Shown: in pieces, positions 7,560-14,319 of the stretch
Numbering within the stretch: position 1 is the stretch's first letter
How the letters are laid out: each line of letters opens with the position of its first letter
NCBI GenBank assembly: GCA_031266615.1
Contig: JAISAR010000087.1
Location: 1 to 15,833 of the forward strand
Direction: 5' to 3'
Source: Rickettsiales bacterium
GTDB taxonomy: Bacteria > Pseudomonadota > Alphaproteobacteria > Rickettsiales > Anaplasmataceae
Length of the DNA: 15,833 bases
Program-made: the position numbers and the translations under genes
The notes under the pieces: generated by a model
Database searches by the model: none
What the model was told of the DNA's origin: nothing
The model's input: the letters and a program-made list of their open reading frames with translations, nothing else

Positions 7560-8183
7560 GTGTTAAAAAAAACAATATTTATTTTGATTATACCTTGCTT
7601 ACTCCTTTTTTTGTTAGGATTGTGGCAATTATTTAGATTAAACTGGAAGAACAATATTATCAAAAATATGAATCTTCCAGTTGTCTATCTGTTGCCCGAT
7701 GATGATCTTGCAAAATTTAACTACAGACACGTCAAGATTGATGGGATTTTAAGTGACATAGAGCTATACGTTTTTGCAGGACAACGCGGCTATCATGTGC
7801 TGTCTCCTATGCTACTCACTACTGGACATTGCATGTTAGTGAATAAAGGAATAGTAAGAGAGAAAAAGAAGGAAAAAGCAAAAATTGGGAAAATAGCTGC
7901 GAGTGGAGTTTTATACTGCGATAGCAGTAAAAGCAAAAGTTGGTTAATCAAAAATGATACTGCTTTGAACACGTGGTTTACCCTAAGTACAGATGAAATC
8001 TCCAATGAACTTGGTATTAAGCTAGAGCAGTGTATGTTGTGGCAGAAAGGTTTCAGCAATAAATTAACTATACAGCCGATGAAACACTTGGAATATGCGA
8101 TAACTTGGTTTGCACTTTCCTTGATTTGGCTAACTATATGTGTAGTTTATTATAGACAAAATAAACGCCACTCAAGTGTCTGA
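7560..8183 (+). CDS. SURF1-family cytochrome c oxidase assembly protein
   Basis: SURF1 proteins assist cytochrome c oxidase assembly, including haem a insertion into subunit I, at the inner membrane. The two expected membrane helices are present: N-terminal, ending in the hallmark 'LGLWQLFRLNWK', and C-terminal 'HLEYAITWFALSLIWL', which matches the family's H..YA..W pattern. The periplasmic middle has 'GQRGYHVLSPM' and 'LVNKGIV'. At about 207 residues it is at the short end for the family. I prefer the GTG at 7560, two bases after the bfr stop, giving a natural signal-anchor start ('LKKTIFILII'). A GTG at 7527 overlapping bfr by 32 bases is possible; neither has a clear ribosome binding site. 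Coupling to bfr is likely. Pairing an iron-storage gene with a haem-enzyme assembly gene is suggestive, not proof of a link. Confidence 0.85.
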   Translation: MLKKTIFILIIPCLLLFLLGLWQLFRLNWKNNIIKNMNLPVVYLLPDDDLAKFNYRHVKIDGILSDIELYVFAGQRGYHVLSPMLLTTGHCMLVNKGIVREKKKEKAKIGKIAASGVLYCDSSKSKSWLIKNDTALNTWFTLSTDEISNELGIKLEQCMLWQKGFSNKLTIQPMKHLEYAITWFALSLIWLTICVVYYRQNKRHSSV

Positions 8184-8232
8184 CATCAACGGTTACAAGT
8201 TGGGACAACAAAAAGGATAACTGAAGAAATAA

Positions 8233-9951
8233 TCATTCATCTATATCGCTGCTAATATCCTTTATCATGCTATAATTGCCTTTCCTAAATCTACTTTTTA
8301 AGGACTCAACTCCGCTTTCGCTAATACCACTTAGGCTCAGTGCTGCTCCACCAAGCTGCAACCCAATCTCAGATGTCTCCGGAATAATTTTGCTAGCCCC
8401 TAGATCTTTGTAAGCTTCTACATTACTCAGATCTGGTAGGCGTATTATAATATTTACATGTGGAAAATTTGTTGCAACTAGAGAAACAATCTTCTTTATA
8501 GTAACTTCGTTCTTTATTGAAATTACGAGAGCTTGGGCTCTTTCTATTCCTACTGATTTTAAAATTTCATATCTCGTAGCATCTCCAAGATATATAGGAA
8601 AGCTGTCACTTTTCCCTTCTTTGACTATCTTTGATTGAATATCTACAACAACGTAACTTAGATGCTCTGCGGTAAGCATTTTTGTTACCATATATCCTAC
8701 CCTGCCGAATCCAGCAACTACTACATGGTTATAGAGATCTTGTGTGTCTGTCTCAATTGCTTCATCGTCTAATATTACTTTCTCAGTGCTAAATGAATTT
8801 GCTATCCACTCTCCAAGTCCCGATAGAAGAGGAGTGAAAGCCATAGTTACCGTAGTTACCATCATAAGCACTTGAGCGATTTCACTTGGTAGTACGTCTA
8901 ACTCATCTGCTAAGCGAAACAGGATAAATGCAAATTCACCACCCTGTGCAAGCAATAAACCAGCTTGTATGGCAGGTGCACTCTTAAACCCAAAAAATCT
9001 ACACAATACGTATATGATAGATGTTTTTAAAACGATAAGGATGATCGACAATAAAGTAATTAGCGGCAATTTATTGAGTAAAAGGTCAATATCGATAGAC
9101 ATACCGACAGTCATGAAAAATAAGCCAAGAAACAAATCTTTGAATGGCAACACCGCGTGTTCCACTGAGTGCCTATGTTCTGTTTCTGCAACTAATAACC
9201 CAGCAACGAATGCGCCCAGTGCCATTGATAAATGAAATTGCTCGGTAATAAATGCTGCTCCTAGTATTGTTAAGAGTGTTGTTGATACAAAGACCTCGTT
9301 ACTTTCCATTTTAGCAATAACCGAAAATAAGGGTCTGAGTAATAACCTACCAGTTATAAATATCAACACTAATGCAATAGCTGCTTGTACTAATGAACCT
9401 GCCAGTGAGCTTATTAGACTGTTTTCAGAACTCCCAGTAAGTAAGGGTACTAATACTATTAGCGGTACCACTGCAAAATCTTGCATTAATAGTACTGCTA
9501 TTGACAACCTACCAACTTGACTTGCCTGGGAACCTTTTTCCTGCAGAACTTGTAACACTATTGCCGTTGAGGATAATGCAAGCCCACCGCCGATAACTGC
9601 CGCCATGTTAGTGTTCACTCCAAAAGCAAGAGCAATGCACCATATCGCTACCATGGTAACTATAACTTGAAGAGAACCAAACCCAAACACATAAATACGC
9701 ATGGCGATAAGGCGTTCAAAGGTCAATTCAAGGCCTATAATGAATAATAGAAAAACTACGCCGAATTCTGCGAAATTGTCCATTGCTTCAGCTGAATGTA
9801 TCAGATTAAATCCATGAGAACCAATCAACGCGCCCGCAACGAAGTAACCGAGCACTGGGCTGATATTCATTTTCCAAAACGCTATGACTATAAACACAGC
9901 AGCGGAAAGTAAAATTATAATGTCAAACAAATACTGAGAGCTGCCGTGCAT
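8233..9951 (-). CDS. KefB/KefC-type monovalent cation:proton antiporter (CPA2) with NAD-binding RCK domain
   Basis: This 572-residue inner-membrane protein exchanges K+ or Na+ for protons. Residues about 5-385 form 12-13 hydrophobic helices with the CPA2 sequences 'LGYFVAGALIGSHGF', 'LLFIIGLELTFERL', 'GGGLALSSTAIVLQVLQEKG' and 'LLAQGGEFAFIL'. A cytoplasmic TrkA-N/RCK domain follows (from about 408), with a GxGxxG nucleotide-binding loop ('VVVAGFGRVGYMV') and the acidic residue at the end of strand 2 ('VVVDIQ'). There is no clear TrkA-C domain. Length is close to E. coli KefB/KefC. The start has AGGT about nine bases upstream, overlapping the stop of the thioredoxin-fold gene five bases away, so the two form an operon. 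Whether it is glutathione-gated like Kef cannot be told. Confidence 0.92.
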   Translation of the reverse strand: MHGSSQYLFDIIILLSAAVFIVIAFWKMNISPVLGYFVAGALIGSHGFNLIHSAEAMDNFAEFGVVFLLFIIGLELTFERLIAMRIYVFGFGSLQVIVTMVAIWCIALAFGVNTNMAAVIGGGLALSSTAIVLQVLQEKGSQASQVGRLSIAVLLMQDFAVVPLIVLVPLLTGSSENSLISSLAGSLVQAAIALVLIFITGRLLLRPLFSVIAKMESNEVFVSTTLLTILGAAFITEQFHLSMALGAFVAGLLVAETEHRHSVEHAVLPFKDLFLGLFFMTVGMSIDIDLLLNKLPLITLLSIILIVLKTSIIYVLCRFFGFKSAPAIQAGLLLAQGGEFAFILFRLADELDVLPSEIAQVLMMVTTVTMAFTPLLSGLGEWIANSFSTEKVILDDEAIETDTQDLYNHVVVAGFGRVGYMVTKMLTAEHLSYVVVDIQSKIVKEGKSDSFPIYLGDATRYEILKSVGIERAQALVISIKNEVTIKKIVSLVATNFPHVNIIIRLPDLSNVEAYKDLGASKIIPETSEIGLQLGGAALSLSGISESGVESLKSRFRKGNYSMIKDISSDIDE

Positions 9952-9956
9952 GATAT

Positions 9957-10529
9957 TTAACCTGTAGGATCAGACCATTTAATTGAGCAACCAATACTTG
10001 ACTTTTGGTCAACCGGAGGATTACCAGTTTCTGCAATAAATTTCATAGCTTGAAATAAATCACTACTTCCTATTTTATAGTTTTGACCCTTTTCTTTTTT
10101 TGCATCGTTAAAACGTCCACGATAGCAGAGGTTTAAATTAGCGTTAAAACCAAAAAAGTCAGGAGTACAAACAGCACCATACTCTTTAGCTACTTCTTGT
10201 GTACTGTCAATCAGATATGGAAATGTAAACCTATTTTCCTTGGCAAAATTAATCATATTTTCAAAGGAGTCTTCTGGATATTCATTTACATCATTTGGCA
10301 TTATTGCAACAGTACTTACCTGATAATCTTTTTTTAACAAATCAACATCGCTCACCAGATTGCTAATAATTGATCGAACGTAAGGGCAGTGATTGCATAT
10401 AAACATTACAATAAGACCATTTTTTCCACGACAGTCACTTAATGTATAGTGTTTGTTATCCACCCCCAAAAGATTGAAATCCTTTGCAGTAAAGTCAAAA
10501 TCTACCTTAGGAGTATTCAGTGCAACCAT
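9957..10529 (-). CDS. Thioredoxin-fold protein, AhpC/TSA peroxiredoxin-like (PRX_like1 type)
   Basis: This 190-residue protein, with no signal peptide, should act as a cytoplasmic thiol oxidoreductase or peroxidase-like enzyme. The thioredoxin fold is recognised from 'LIVMFICNHCPYV', with a CxxC pair at Cys45 and Cys48, then 'EYGAVCTPDFFGF' (Cys121, followed by the loop resembling a cis-Pro) and 'YRGRFND'. A C-terminal 'SIGCSIKW' (Cys181) is shared with the family and may be a resolving cysteine. These markers fit the uncharacterised AhpC/TSA subgroup, not classical AhpC. It leads an operon with the KefB-type antiporter five bases downstream. Kef systems respond to glutathione and electrophile stress, so a redox partner is fitting, but that is inference. 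A promoter with TTGACA lies just upstream. Confidence 0.88.
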   Translation of the reverse strand: MVALNTPKVDFDFTAKDFNLLGVDNKHYTLSDCRGKNGLIVMFICNHCPYVRSIISNLVSDVDLLKKDYQVSTVAIMPNDVNEYPEDSFENMINFAKENRFTFPYLIDSTQEVAKEYGAVCTPDFFGFNANLNLCYRGRFNDAKKEKGQNYKIGSSDLFQAMKFIAETGNPPVDQKSSIGCSIKWSDPTG

Positions 10530-10557
10530 AGCTTACAGAGAATTGTATATCACACAC

Positions 10558-10586
10558 AACATATAATATTATTGCTTAAATGTCAA
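10558..10586 (-). promoter_or_regulatory. Putative sigma-70 promoter for the thioredoxin-fold/kefB operon
   Basis: A perfect TTGACA (10586-10581, minus) is followed after 17 bases by TATGTT (10563-10558). It points to the ATG at 10529, giving a short leader. It lies in the 114-base divergent gap shared with tmk. Confidence 0.6.
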
Positions 10587-10643
10587 ATGGTTCTTGTGTA
10601 TACTGTTTGCATATCCTTTTTTGACATTACGATTATAGAACTT

Positions 10644-11246
10644 ATGTTCATAACCTTCGAAGGAATAGACGGCTCCGGTAAAACAACGCAGTCTGAGTTA
10701 CTTGCGAATCATTTTAAGCAAATTCGTGGCGAAAATCGTGTGATATTGACCCGAGAACCAGGCGGCACTGACTTTGCAGAGAAGGTAAGAAGGGTATTGC
10801 TTAAGGACAATATTGATCCCATCTCTGAACTTTTGCTGCTCACCTCAATGAGATATGAACATATGGAAAAATTAATATTACCAGCTCTAGAAGAAGGAAA
10901 GATAGTGATTTGCGATCGGTTTATTGATTCAACTATTGCATACCAAGGGTATGGGCTTGGAGTTGACTTAGGGTTAATAGGGGACCTGCATAAGTTAGTA
11001 AAAATTAGACGTCCAGATATCACATTTATCCTAGATATTGATGTTCAAGTTGGGCTAAGCAGAGCAAAGAACAAAAACAAATACGAAGAGATGGACATTA
11101 ATTTTTATAATAAAGTTCGAAAAGGATTTCAAGAAATAGCGCTAAAAGAGTCTGATAGATGCAATGTTATCACTGAAATTGAAACTAAGGATGATAATCG
11201 AGTGCATAGTGAAATTATCAATAGAATTGCTAGCACTATGCAATAG
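10644..11246 (+). CDS. tmk: Thymidylate kinase
   Basis: Tmk phosphorylates dTMP to dTDP, the last step specific to dTTP synthesis. The 200-residue protein has the P-loop 'EGIDGSGKTT' (6-15), the 'TREPGGT' loop (36-42), and the 'DRFIDSTIAYQGYG' dTMP-binding/DRX motif (91-104). The lid region (about 139-152, 'SRAKNKNKYEEM') is basic but Lys-rich. I start it at ATG 10644, which places the P-loop at the usual distance from the N-terminus. The frame continues upstream to 10449 but would overlap the divergent gene and its promoter. A TATACT at 10599-10604 could be its -10 element, though without a good -35. Its 3' end overlaps the convergent outer-membrane gene by 11 bases. Confidence 0.95.
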   Translation: MFITFEGIDGSGKTTQSELLANHFKQIRGENRVILTREPGGTDFAEKVRRVLLKDNIDPISELLLLTSMRYEHMEKLILPALEEGKIVICDRFIDSTIAYQGYGLGVDLGLIGDLHKLVKIRRPDITFILDIDVQVGLSRAKNKNKYEEMDINFYNKVRKGFQEIALKESDRCNVITEIETKDDNRVHSEIINRIASTMQ

Positions 11247-12090
11247 AGCTGGTTTTGCTAGCAAAATGAAAAGTAAGGCCAACTTCAATACCATGTGTGG
11301 ACAACAACCCACTTTCTATATCTAAGCTGCTTTCCGCATCTAGGGTACCTTCCCTGATTCGCTTCTCCGCTGTTTCTCTATCTATTGCTGATCTTTGGAG
11401 TAATACTGTTTTAAACTTTAAATTGCCAACAACCGCACCGAAATATCTATGCCCAATGCGCATACTTATATATTTGTTTAAGTAATAGTCGAGGCCAGCT
11501 TTTAATTGGTACGCGAGTCCTGCTGACGTTTTTCCAAACATTTTCATTTTTGTTACACCAACTCCAGCTCCAATGTAAGGAGAAAAAGAAAAACGGTCAC
11601 TCTTCCAATGACGATAAATGTTTGCTATTACAGACTTGTTTTCAACTGGGTTGTAGTCAATGAAAACATGATAAAAAAGTTTGTCAAAACCACTTATTGG
11701 TTCTTGAATTTCTTCCAGGCAGTGCACAACCATTCCTTTGCTTCCAAGACCAACATTACTAACGTCTATAGAAGAATGCATTCCTTCTAATTCAACTCTG
11801 TAGCTGTTTATTGAATAGCCAAACGCTACGTTTGCAGCAAAAAGTGGACTATAGTTTAGTTGGCGTTCATCCAGCTGATATAATTCTTCTGGTATATCCT
11901 TTTTGTCATACCAGAAACCTATAAGAATTCCATGATCTGTTTTAGATTTCAGTTTCAATTTACCCATGCTGGCAAAAAGCTGACCATAATATCCACCACT
12001 AAGGTAAAATCCTTCTGTTTCATTTGCAAAAGATTGTTGTGATAACAATAAAACAAGGGCTGTTATCACTAACGTTTTTTTATTAATCAT
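11236..12090 (-). CDS. Wsp/P44/Msp2-family surface antigen (outer-membrane beta-barrel)
   Basis: This is a predicted exported outer-membrane protein of the Anaplasmataceae surface-antigen family (Surface_Ag_2). From the ATG at 12090 it has 284 residues and a clear signal peptide (1-22, 'MINKKTLVITALVLLLSQQS' then FA), cleaved before 'NETEGFYLSGGYYGQ'. That start has GGA six bases upstream; an ATG two codons earlier (12096) is possible. The mature part alternates polar and hydrophobic residues, with family-like strands 'FAANVAFGYSINSYRVELEG', 'FSPYIGAGVGVTKMKMFG' and 'LAYQLKAGLDYYLNKYISM', and ends 'GIEVGLTFHF'. Eight further residues (ASKTSSIA) follow the aromatic terminus and create the overlap with tmk. 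A charged loop ('SAIDRETAEKRIREGTLDAE') precedes the last strand. It is a Wsp paralogue, not wsp itself. A porin or host-contact role is inference. Confidence 0.88.
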   Translation of the reverse strand: MINKKTLVITALVLLLSQQSFANETEGFYLSGGYYGQLFASMGKLKLKSKTDHGILIGFWYDKKDIPEELYQLDERQLNYSPLFAANVAFGYSINSYRVELEGMHSSIDVSNVGLGSKGMVVHCLEEIQEPISGFDKLFYHVFIDYNPVENKSVIANIYRHWKSDRFSFSPYIGAGVGVTKMKMFGKTSAGLAYQLKAGLDYYLNKYISMRIGHRYFGAVVGNLKFKTVLLQRSAIDRETAEKRIREGTLDAESSLDIESGLLSTHGIEVGLTFHFASKTSSIA

Positions 12091-12146
12091 TACCATTCCA
12101 CTATTAAAGTTATGTCAATTCTCGCTGTTAGCTAGACAAATAAGGG

Positions 12147-12201
12147 ATTTGCAGGCTTGCCCAAAGCTACGGCTGTAGGCAATAAAGCAAATTGTTTTTT
12201 T
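12147..12201 (+). terminator. Possible stem-loop followed by a T run
   Basis: 'atttgc' (12147-12152) pairs with 'gcaaat' (12187-12192), and inside it 'ttgcc' (12157-12161) pairs with 'ggcaa' (12178-12182). A run of seven T follows at 12195-12201. The shape resembles an intrinsic terminator on the plus strand, but no plus-strand gene ends nearby (tmk ends about 900 bases earlier), so the role is doubtful. Confidence 0.3.
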
Positions 12202-12348
12202 ATTTCTGAGAATTGCTTTAGTATAACACTAATTAATTGAAAATTATTTAATGCAACCTGCCGGAAAAGCAGCAAAATAGAAAAATGCCATGTAAGGCAC
12301 ATTTAGAGAGAGGGTTTTCTTATTTTTTCCTTGTTTTTATTTTCACTT

Positions 12349-12507
12349 CTAATAGTCCTTTTTCCATTTAGTATGTCTTTGACCTGTTAAAGTCTTAAGC
12401 TCCAGCGGGTTTTCAGCGATAAGTTTCGGATCTTTACGGCATTTGGTCAGAATATCCTTTGCCTTTTCATAACATAAAGACACAAGGCGTTTGTAACTAA
12501 CCTTTAG
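12349..12507 (-). pseudogene. C-terminal gene remnant, family unknown
   Basis: On the minus strand a 52-codon open stretch ends at TAG 12351-12349 and reads like a real protein tail: 'YKRLVSLCYEKAKDILTKC' followed by 'RKDPKLIAENPLELKTLTGQ' and 'RHTKWKKDY'. Upstream it runs straight into a stop and the hairpin/dispersed repeat at 12488-12545, with no ATG start. A GTG within it would give only about 44 residues. The likely history is a gene whose 5' part was lost at the repeat. I do not recognise the family. Confidence 0.45.
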
Positions 12508-12516
12508 CTACAAACG
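12488..12516. repeat. Hairpin at the edge of the dispersed repeat
   Basis: 'cgtttgta' (12488-12495) pairs perfectly with 'tacaaacg' (12509-12516) around a 13-base loop. It abuts the dispersed repeat and overlaps the truncated end of the gene remnant. Confidence 0.55.
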
Positions 12517-12545
12517 TTAAGAAATTTACTAAATGGGGAAAAAAG
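12517..12545. repeat. Dispersed repeat 'ttaagaaatttactaaatgg', copy 1
   Basis: These 29 bases match 15687-15715 with a single mismatch. A third, partial copy runs off the window end at 15819-15833. All three copies are in non-coding DNA. Confidence 0.7.
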
Positions 12546-12647
12546 ATACTGTCTTTATTGTCAACAAGTTATTTGATTTCACAATACAGCTTAGGCAATT
12601 TAGATCCAATTTTTATAATTTTCTTGTTGACTGACAAGACGGTATCT
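12544..12647. repeat. Imperfect long inverted repeat
   Basis: The arm at 12544-12568 ('agatactgtctt', then 'gtcaacaag' at its end) is complementary to the arm at 12623-12647 ('cttgttgac', then 'aagacggtatct'). About 20 of 25 positions pair, with the mismatches centred on four bases. The AT-rich loop is 54 bases. It may be the remains of a small mobile element. Confidence 0.5.
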
Positions 12648-12707
12648 ACTTGGATGACACGAGAGGACGCCGGAATGACAGAGGTTTAATATTATAAATT
12701 CTTAACA

Positions 12708-13190
12708 TTAGTGATACGACCTATCCTTTTTTAACCTGAGTGCAATTGCTTCTTCCCAAATGTCACCATTACGCAATAACTTTTCTTTGTTGTACATTAG
12801 TTCCTCCCTAGTTTCCGTTGCAAACTCAAAATTAGGACCCTCAACAATTGCATCGACTGGACATGCCTCCTGGCAAAGCCCGCAATATATGCACTTTGTC
12901 ATGTCAATATCATAACGCGTAGCGCGACGACTACCATCTTCTCTTTCTTCTGCTTCAATAACTATCGCTTGGGCAGGGCAGATAACTTCACATAGTTTAC
13001 AAGCTATGCATCGTTCTTCACCGTTTGAATATCTACGCAGCGCATGCTCACCGCGAAATCTTGGACTTAGAGGTCCCTTCTCCATAGGGTACCTAAGCGT
13101 AACCTTTGGTTTAAACGCATACCTAAGCGTAATAATAAACCCTTTAATTAATTCTATAAAAGACCAATACCAAGCTAATTTCTTGAGCAT
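12708..13190 (-). CDS. nuoI: NADH-quinone oxidoreductase subunit I
   Basis: NuoI carries iron-sulphur clusters N6a and N6b in the peripheral arm of respiratory complex I and passes electrons towards quinone. The 160-residue protein has the two ferredoxin-type 4Fe-4S motifs expected: Cys61, 64, 67 and 71 ('CIACKLCEVICP') and Cys100, 103, 106 and 110 ('CIYCGLCQEACP'). The N-terminal amphipathic segment and 'YPMEKGPLSPRFRGEHALRR' are typical of alphaproteobacterial and mitochondrial homologues. Length is normal. The ATG at 13190 has no obvious Shine-Dalgarno. It lies 70 bases after fabI on the same strand and may be co-transcribed. No other nuo gene is in the window, so the complex I genes are split. 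Confidence 0.97.
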   Translation of the reverse strand: MLKKLAWYWSFIELIKGFIITLRYAFKPKVTLRYPMEKGPLSPRFRGEHALRRYSNGEERCIACKLCEVICPAQAIVIEAEEREDGSRRATRYDIDMTKCIYCGLCQEACPVDAIVEGPNFEFATETREELMYNKEKLLRNGDIWEEAIALRLKKDRSYH

Positions 13191-13260
13191 AAAGTATTTA
13201 AATACTGCATTATCGACTATAAACCATATTACCAGTTTTAGAAAGGCTTTTTTCTCACAC

Positions 13261-14064
13261 TCAACTTTGAACTATATTCGGATCAATTGCTTTCATCCCT
13301 ACTACGTTATATCCTGAATCAACATGTAAAACTTCCCCAGTGGTACCGCTACTTAGGTCACTCAGCAAATACAGCGCTGCTTTTCCAACATCTTCTATTG
13401 TAGTGTTGCGCCTTAGTGGAGAATTATTTCTGTTCCATTCTGATATGAAGTGAAAATTGCTTATTCCAGAAGATGCTAAAGTTCTAATTGGACCAGCAGA
13501 AATGGCATTTACTCTGATATTTTGCGGTCCAAGGTCGCATGCTATATATCTTACACTTGCTTCGAGTGCCGCTTTACATAGACCCATAACATTATAATTT
13601 GGCATAACTTTTTCAGCGCCATAGTAAGATAAAGTGAGTAAACTACCACCGTTTGGCATTATCTTTTCAGCTCTTTGCGCTAGAGCAGTAAAAGAATAGC
13701 ATGATATATGCATTGCGTTGAGGAAGTTGCTCAGTGACGTGTTAACATATTTACCACCGAGTTCATTCTTGTCAGAGAATGCGATTGCGTGTACCAAAAA
13801 ATCAAGAGTACCCCATTTTTTTTCTATTATCTTAAAAACCTCATCTATGGTTTCCTCATTTGCAACATCACAATTTAGTACTAACTCCACATTTAGCTCA
13901 GCTGCTACCGATGATAATCTCTCCCTTACCATTTCGTTCTGGTAAGTGATTGCAAGTTCTGCTCCGTGCTCTGAGAGAGTTTTTGCTATGCCGTACGCTA
14001 CCGACCTCTTGTTTGTTATTCCAGTTATTAATCCCTTTTTGCCTTGTAGTAGACTTGTTGCCAT
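13261..14064 (-). CDS. fabI: Enoyl-[acyl-carrier-protein] reductase (NADH), FabI
   Basis: FabI reduces trans-2-enoyl-ACP to acyl-ACP, the last step of each type II fatty-acid elongation cycle, in the cytoplasm. The 267-residue protein is an atypical short-chain dehydrogenase. It has the nucleotide loop 'GLITGITNKRSVAYGIAK' (11-28), the catalytic Tyr157-x6-Lys164 ('YNVMGLCK') and the second active-site Tyr147 ('LSYYGAEKVMPN'). Also present are the 'RVNAISAGPIRTLASSGI' substrate loop and 'TGEVLHVDSGY'. By eye, the position of E. coli Gly93 in the triclosan pocket is Ala95 ('VHAIAFSDK'). nuoI follows 70 bases downstream. Upstream, at 14137-14157, lies the motif also found before bfr. Confidence 0.96.
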   Translation of the reverse strand: MATSLLQGKKGLITGITNKRSVAYGIAKTLSEHGAELAITYQNEMVRERLSSVAAELNVELVLNCDVANEETIDEVFKIIEKKWGTLDFLVHAIAFSDKNELGGKYVNTSLSNFLNAMHISCYSFTALAQRAEKIMPNGGSLLTLSYYGAEKVMPNYNVMGLCKAALEASVRYIACDLGPQNIRVNAISAGPIRTLASSGISNFHFISEWNRNNSPLRRNTTIEDVGKAALYLLSDLSSGTTGEVLHVDSGYNVVGMKAIDPNIVQS

Positions 14065-14136
14065 AGAACTTTCTATTTTCTACAATTTGAAATATTAACT
14101 AGATAAAGTCAAGATGTTAACTGTGTTAAAAAATAA

Positions 14137-14157
14137 TAGATTTCTTGCATAACTTCT
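14137..14157 (-). repeat. 21-base motif shared with the bfr upstream region, copy 2
   Basis: On the minus strand it reads 'agaagttatgcaagaaatc' then 'ta', matching 7000-7020 at 19 of 21 positions. It ends 72 bases before the fabI ATG and faces it, as copy 1 faces bfr. Confidence 0.45.
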
Positions 14158-14280
14158 AAACTAAGCAGAAAAAAGATAATTTATATCATACTGGTGTTTT
14201 TTGTGCGCTCTTAAATTGCTTGAACTTCTAAGTAATACGAGACCTCGGTGGTACATTAAGAAGAGTGCCGGAGGTTTGAG

Positions 14281-14319
14281 CGAATCTGTGGTATGCTTCT
14301 TCACGAATCCGTAGTATAC
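14281..14319. repeat. Degenerate direct repeat at the 3' end of the ankyrin gene
   Basis: 'cgaatctgtggtatgc' (14281-14296) recurs as 'cgaatccgtagtatac' (14304-14319), matching at 13 of 16 positions with a 23-base period. It reaches the stop codon of the minus-strand gene. A 10-base palindrome, 'tagtatacta', covers the stop (14312-14321). No T run is present, so it is not a typical terminator. Confidence 0.4.

Larger units (their letters stand above)
12097..12707. other. Decayed, repeat-rich gap between the surface-antigen gene and nuoI
   Basis: Contents in order: a possible stem-loop ending in a T run (12147-12201), a C-terminal protein remnant on the minus strand (12349-12507), a hairpin (12488-12516), a dispersed repeat (12517-12545) and a 25-base imperfect inverted repeat (12544-12568 with 12623-12647). 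A stretch resembling the palindromic-repeat flank ('tggatgacac', 'ggaatgacag') lies at 12651-12681. There is no intact gene. Confidence 0.65.

Noticed and set aside
10449..10643. 65-residue N-terminal extension of thymidylate kinase
   Set aside because: It would run through the divergent gene's 5' end and promoter; the P-loop is at the usual distance from the ATG at 10644.
11236..12096. Assigning the surface-antigen gene as wsp or wspB
   Set aside because: The N-terminus differs from wsp, and wspB in wMel, as I recall, lies by the type IV secretion genes, which are absent here; I keep a family-level call.
12147..12201. Functional terminator for tmk
   Set aside because: The stem-loop with T run is about 900 bases beyond the tmk stop, with an opposite-strand gene in between.
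12973..13317. Plus-strand open frame antisense to nuoI and the end of fabI
   Set aside because: It lies opposite two well-supported genes and their short gap, and shows no protein family features.
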